Positions 41,227 to 43,045 of a DNA stretch of 43,045 nucleotides are shown here, in pieces. The position numbers were made by a program, and so were the translations under genes. The number at the start of each line of letters is the position of its first letter. Position 1 is the stretch's first letter. The DNA comes from JAHJFW01 sp038065635 (GTDB lineage: Bacteria; Patescibacteriota; Patescibacteriia; 2-12-FULL-60-25), in the NCBI GenBank assembly GCA_038065635.1, contig JBBTQP010000027.1, positions 1-43,045 of the forward strand, given 5' to 3'. Below the pieces are notes generated by a model. That model did not search any database. It worked only from the letters and a program-made list of their open reading frames with translations, and was not told the origin of the DNA.

Positions 41227-42039
41227 ATGGCCAGTCAGAACCTCGCTTCGCAGCTCACCGGTACGCAGATCATCGAGCTCGTCAGTCGCCTGGGTCGGTT
41301 CGGTCTCACGCCCGAGCGGGTCGCCAAGCTCGCCGGCGACGACGAGATGACGAAGGAGTGGGCGGGCAAGCTCGACGAGTTCCCGGCCCTCCGCCTCATC
41401 CACGGCGTGTTCAACACGACCGTCGACGTGCTCATGGCCTTCGAGGCGCAGTGCGCGGCGAAGGGCATCGACTTCGGGAAGTTCTCGTGGGTCGGCCCCG
41501 AGTCCGCCCCCGACTTCGATCCGAACGACCCCGAGACGGTGGTCGTGCTCGACGCGACGCTCGACACGCTCCAGAACACGTTCGAGTTCGCGTGGGCGTG
41601 GACGGTCGATGGGCAGGACGACAAGTGGCGCTGGGACGGCATGCTCTCGGATCAGAAGAAGCTTCGTCTCCTCTCCGACGACCGCAAGGACGACGCGGAG
41701 GGCGACGGATCCGAGTTCAAGCCCTACACGCTCCGCTGGGTTCGCATCAAGCTCGACACGAACGTCGGCAAGAAGCCCATCGACGTCCGCAACCCGAAGT
41801 CCCCCGGCTGCGCCCTGCTCTTCATGAGCGCGGAGCACCCGGAGCGGATCAAGGCTACGGATTACGAGAAGCGCTTCGGCTTCTGGCTTCCCGGCCTGAA
41901 GTGCACGGCTCCAGGCGAGGATGCTTGGCAGGGCGTGCCCTGCGTCCACTTCTATCGCGACGATCGCCAGGTGGAGCTGTACTCGCACCCGCACGGCCTC
42001 TCCCACGACAACCTCTCCGTTCCGTCCTTCCGGGAGTAG
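41227..42039 (+). CDS. DGR variable target protein
   Basis: 270 residues. The last 43 codons are the variable region of a diversity-generating retroelement, matching the template repeat at 42447-42575. The N-terminal part is helical (LTGTQIIELVSRLGRFGLTPERVAKLAGD); a central beta-rich part has FEFAWAWTVDGQDDKWRWDG and LRWVRIKLDTNVGKKPIDVRNPKSPGCALLFMS; the variable C-terminus follows GFWLPGLKCTAPGEDAW. About 11 residues of the C-terminus differ from the template's translation. No signal peptide or membrane segment is visible, so the protein is probably cytoplasmic or exported by an unrecognised route. ATG 41227 follows AGGAAAGG at good spacing. Codons are strongly GC-ending, unlike galT upstream. 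The binding fold is presumably C-type-lectin-like by analogy with other DGR targets, but I see no classical signature. Confidence 0.88.
   Translation: MASQNLASQLTGTQIIELVSRLGRFGLTPERVAKLAGDDEMTKEWAGKLDEFPALRLIHGVFNTTVDVLMAFEAQCAAKGIDFGKFSWVGPESAPDFDPNDPETVVVLDATLDTLQNTFEFAWAWTVDGQDDKWRWDGMLSDQKKLRLLSDDRKDDAEGDGSEFKPYTLRWVRIKLDTNVGKKPIDVRNPKSPGCALLFMSAEHPERIKATDYEKRFGFWLPGLKCTAPGEDAWQGVPCVHFYRDDRQVELYSHPHGLSHDNLSVPSFRE
41907..42035 (+). repeat. DGR variable region (VR)
   Basis: 129 bp matching the template repeat position for position at an offset of +540. It differs at 14 positions; 13 are A in the template. The last 31 bp (from ACGACAACCTCTCC) are identical, as expected for the 3' end where homing starts. 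The stop codon lies just after. Confidence 0.95.
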
Positions 42040-42070
42040 CTCGGCTCTCGGCACTCGGACACTTGGTGCT

Positions 42071-42106
42071 CGGAGGAACCTTGGTCTTCGGACCTTGGTT
42101 CCTCCG
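42071..42106 (+). promoter_or_regulatory. UUCG hairpin downstream of the variable region
   Basis: CGGAGGAACC (42071-42080) and GGTC (42083-42086) pair with GACC (42091-42094) and GGTTCCTCCG (42097-42106) across a TTCG tetraloop, with one TT/TT internal loop. It begins 35 bp after the VR. DGRs often have a hairpin or cruciform just after the VR that helps homing. Confidence 0.7.
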
Positions 42107-42116
42107 GTCCCACTTG

Positions 42117-42179
42117 GCCGGTATCTACAGCACAACGCTTCGTGAAGAAGCTTGTGTCTCTCGTAGATGCCGGCTTTTT
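42117..42179 (+). terminator. Rho-independent terminator of the DGR target gene
   Basis: GCCGGTATCTAC (42117-42128) pairs with GTAGATGCCGGC (42163-42174), with an inner CACAA...TTGTG stem, followed by TTTTT. Confidence 0.85.
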
Positions 42180-42193
42180 CATTTCCGATAATC

Positions 42194-42202
42194 TGCTACA
42201 AT
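42194..42202 (+). promoter_or_regulatory. Extended -10 promoter of the template-repeat transcript
   Basis: TGC followed by TACAAT (42197-42202). No good -35 is seen. Predicted start near 42208. Confidence 0.55.
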
Positions 42203-42207
42203 CATGT

Positions 42208-42447
42208 ATGGAAAGTAGGCTCATGAATCGGCGTTTACGGATGCCGGTCGCCGAAATCTCTTATCACTCGCACATGCGTCAGAGTCGCCGCGTCCATGGA
42301 TGCGACGAGCGTACGCCGCGAATGATGGGTACTCCGTGTTTTCTTTTGGAACAGGCCCCGATGTTCATCGGGGAGTTTGTCCCGCATAAAATTCAGGACT
42401 TGGACGCGTCTGAGTCCGGTGTCATGGAAGGAGAAAACACATTTTAG
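42208..42447 (+). CDS. Possible small protein directly upstream of the template repeat
   Basis: A 79-codon frame from ATG 42208 to a TAG whose last base is the first base of the template repeat. It begins MESRLMNRRLRMPVAEISYH and ends SESGVMEGENTF. The ATG lies 5 nt after the -10, so a leaderless message is possible. A perfect hairpin CCCCGATG/CATCGGGG (42356-42373) lies inside. It has no recognisable domain and may instead be the structured 5' part of the template RNA. Confidence 0.35.
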   Translation: MESRLMNRRLRMPVAEISYHSHMRQSRRVHGCDERTPRMMGTPCFLLEQAPMFIGEFVPHKIQDLDASESGVMEGENTF

Positions 42448-42575
42448 GCTCCAGGCGAGGATGCTTGGCAGAACGTGCCCTACGTCAACTTCAATCGCGA
42501 CAATCGCCAGGTGAAGCTCAACTCGAACCCGCACGACAACTCCAACGACAACCTCTCCGTTCCGTCCTTCCGGGA
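42447..42575 (+). repeat. DGR template repeat (TR)
   Basis: 129 bp in the same orientation as the VR. It is rich in AAC/AAT/AAG codons in the target reading frame (it would read VPYVNFNRDNRQVKLNSN and so on), the typical design in which template adenines are randomised during copying. It is preceded by a promoter and followed by a terminator. Confidence 0.95.
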
Positions 42576-42586
42576 CTCCCCATCAC

Positions 42587-42613
42587 AAACCCCTGCCATT
42601 GAGGCAGGGGTTT
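42587..42613 (+). terminator. Terminator of the template-repeat transcript
   Basis: AAACCCCTGCC (42587-42597), loop ATTGA, GGCAGGGGTTT (42603-42613), then GCTTTTA. The avd stop codon starts at 42620 on the other strand. Confidence 0.75.
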
Positions 42614-42617
42614 GCTT

Positions 42618-43019
42618 TTATGAAACCGATTTCGACCATCCGCCTAGCATTCGACCAACTTCCTGAAGCTGGGATTCCATTTGTAGGTAGGAGGAATTGG
42701 AAATGCACTTGCAGTTTTTACAAAGTCGAGTGAGTAGCTTTAACGTGTCCAACTTAACACTCGCCTTCCGCAGGGCTGGTGCCTTCTCTTTCGGTTCACT
42801 CGTTTGAGCTGCTGCCAGAGTAAGTTCGAGAATTTCCAAAAGGTAATCCGCACACTTCGTTCCAAGCACGTGACGCTGCGTTTTTGGAAATTTGTTCAAT
42901 ACCTCGTTCCAGAAGGCGTAGGCGACGTATATGGAGCGAACGATCGGTACATCACCGGGGTTACGGGAATTTGTGTTGTTGATTTTGTGAGGGGGAGATC
43001 CGCTATGTAGAAAAGTCAA
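42618..43019 (-). CDS. avd: DGR accessory variability determinant (Avd)
   Basis: Four-helix-bundle protein of about 133 residues that binds the DGR reverse transcriptase and template RNA. The family pattern is clear: VPIVRSIYVAYAFWNEVLNKFPK, TQRHVLGTKCADYLLEILEL, ASVKLDTLKLLTRLCKN and the C-terminal LQEVGRMLGGW, closely like the EVGRILGSW of the Bordetella phage Avd. The only in-frame start codon before the conserved part is TTG at 43019; no ATG or GTG is available, so the start is uncertain. It lies convergent with the TR transcript. The reverse transcriptase is not in the window. Confidence 0.85.
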   Translation of the reverse strand: MTFLHSGSPPHKINNTNSRNPGDVPIVRSIYVAYAFWNEVLNKFPKTQRHVLGTKCADYLLEILELTLAAAQTSEPKEKAPALRKASVKLDTLKLLTRLCKNCKCISNSSYLQMESQLQEVGRMLGGWSKSVS

Positions 43020-43045
43020 GTATTTTTTTTCATACGGTTGCTTCT

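Noticed and set aside
41206..42135. 309-codon minus-strand open frame opposite the DGR target
   Set aside because: Same artefact of GC-ending codons; it spans the VR and terminator and lacks start signals.
42142..42207. Upstream extension of the small ORF before the template repeat
   Set aside because: It lies within the target gene's terminator hairpin, and the promoter is downstream of it.
42235..42534. Minus-strand open frame antisense to the template repeat
   Set aside because: It mirrors the real plus-strand TR and has no ribosome binding site; its apparent similarity to the antisense of the target gene simply reflects the TR/VR identity.

Overview
The window reads as a chromosomal scaffold piece from an uncultured Patescibacteria / Candidate Phyla Radiation bacterium, most likely a parcubacterium. 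This is an inference from gene content: a short ComEC with only the channel domain, a RodZ-like helix-turn-helix membrane protein, lamin-tail-domain surface proteins, a large WCT-motif hypothetical protein, rpoB-rpoC without adjacent ribosomal protein genes, many REP-like palindromes and a diversity-generating retroelement (DGR). A 100-N gap lies at 26181-26280.

Layout. 1-5000: purine nucleoside phosphorylase, a tRNA-Gly(GCC) on the minus strand, a coiled-coil repeat protein, a lipoprotein and a lamin-tail surface protein. 4880-9830: lexA, a small DUF-like gene, a HigB/HigA-type toxin-antitoxin pair, a small hydrophilic protein, a Y-family polymerase (dinB), a membrane-anchored methyltransferase and a RelE-type toxin-antitoxin pair. 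9834-18131: leuS carrying several in-frame repeat insertions, a 668-residue hypothetical protein, an orphan higA with a decayed higB, a small hypothetical gene, ugd and comEC. 18132-25700: a candidate structured RNA, an M23 peptidase-like lipoprotein, recA, ftsK, a BRO/DinD-like gene and a RodZ-like gene. 25700-29650: repeats, the gap, then a minus-strand cluster of five unrecognised GC-rich genes with clear promoters and strong ribosome binding sites. 29650-31390: repeats and hairpins without a convincing gene. 31392-40413: rpoB, rpoC, ruvC and a galT-like gene. 40650-43045: a ribbon-helix-helix gene and a DGR made of a variable target gene, its template repeat and avd. No reverse transcriptase is visible; it may lie past the right edge.

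Three observations stand out. (1) The DGR: a 129-bp template repeat (42447-42575) and a matching variable region (41907-42035) at the 3' end of a target gene differ at 14 positions, 13 of which are adenines in the template; an Avd-like gene follows. (2) lexA, dinB and recA share an operator of the form GTTC-N7-GTTC. In lexA and dinB it starts 19 nt after the start of the -35 and covers the -10. This is the direct-repeat box known from alphaproteobacterial LexA. (3) Intergenic palindromic repeat families occur in frame inside essential genes: leuS alone carries five such segments.

Several genes (dinB, the RelE-type antitoxin and an ORF just before the template repeat) have a -10 box 5-6 nt before the start codon, suggesting leaderless mRNAs. 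Accessory genes (M23 lipoprotein, the five-gene cluster, the DGR target) are visibly GC-richer, with C/G-ending codons and strong Shine-Dalgarno sites, unlike the housekeeping genes.
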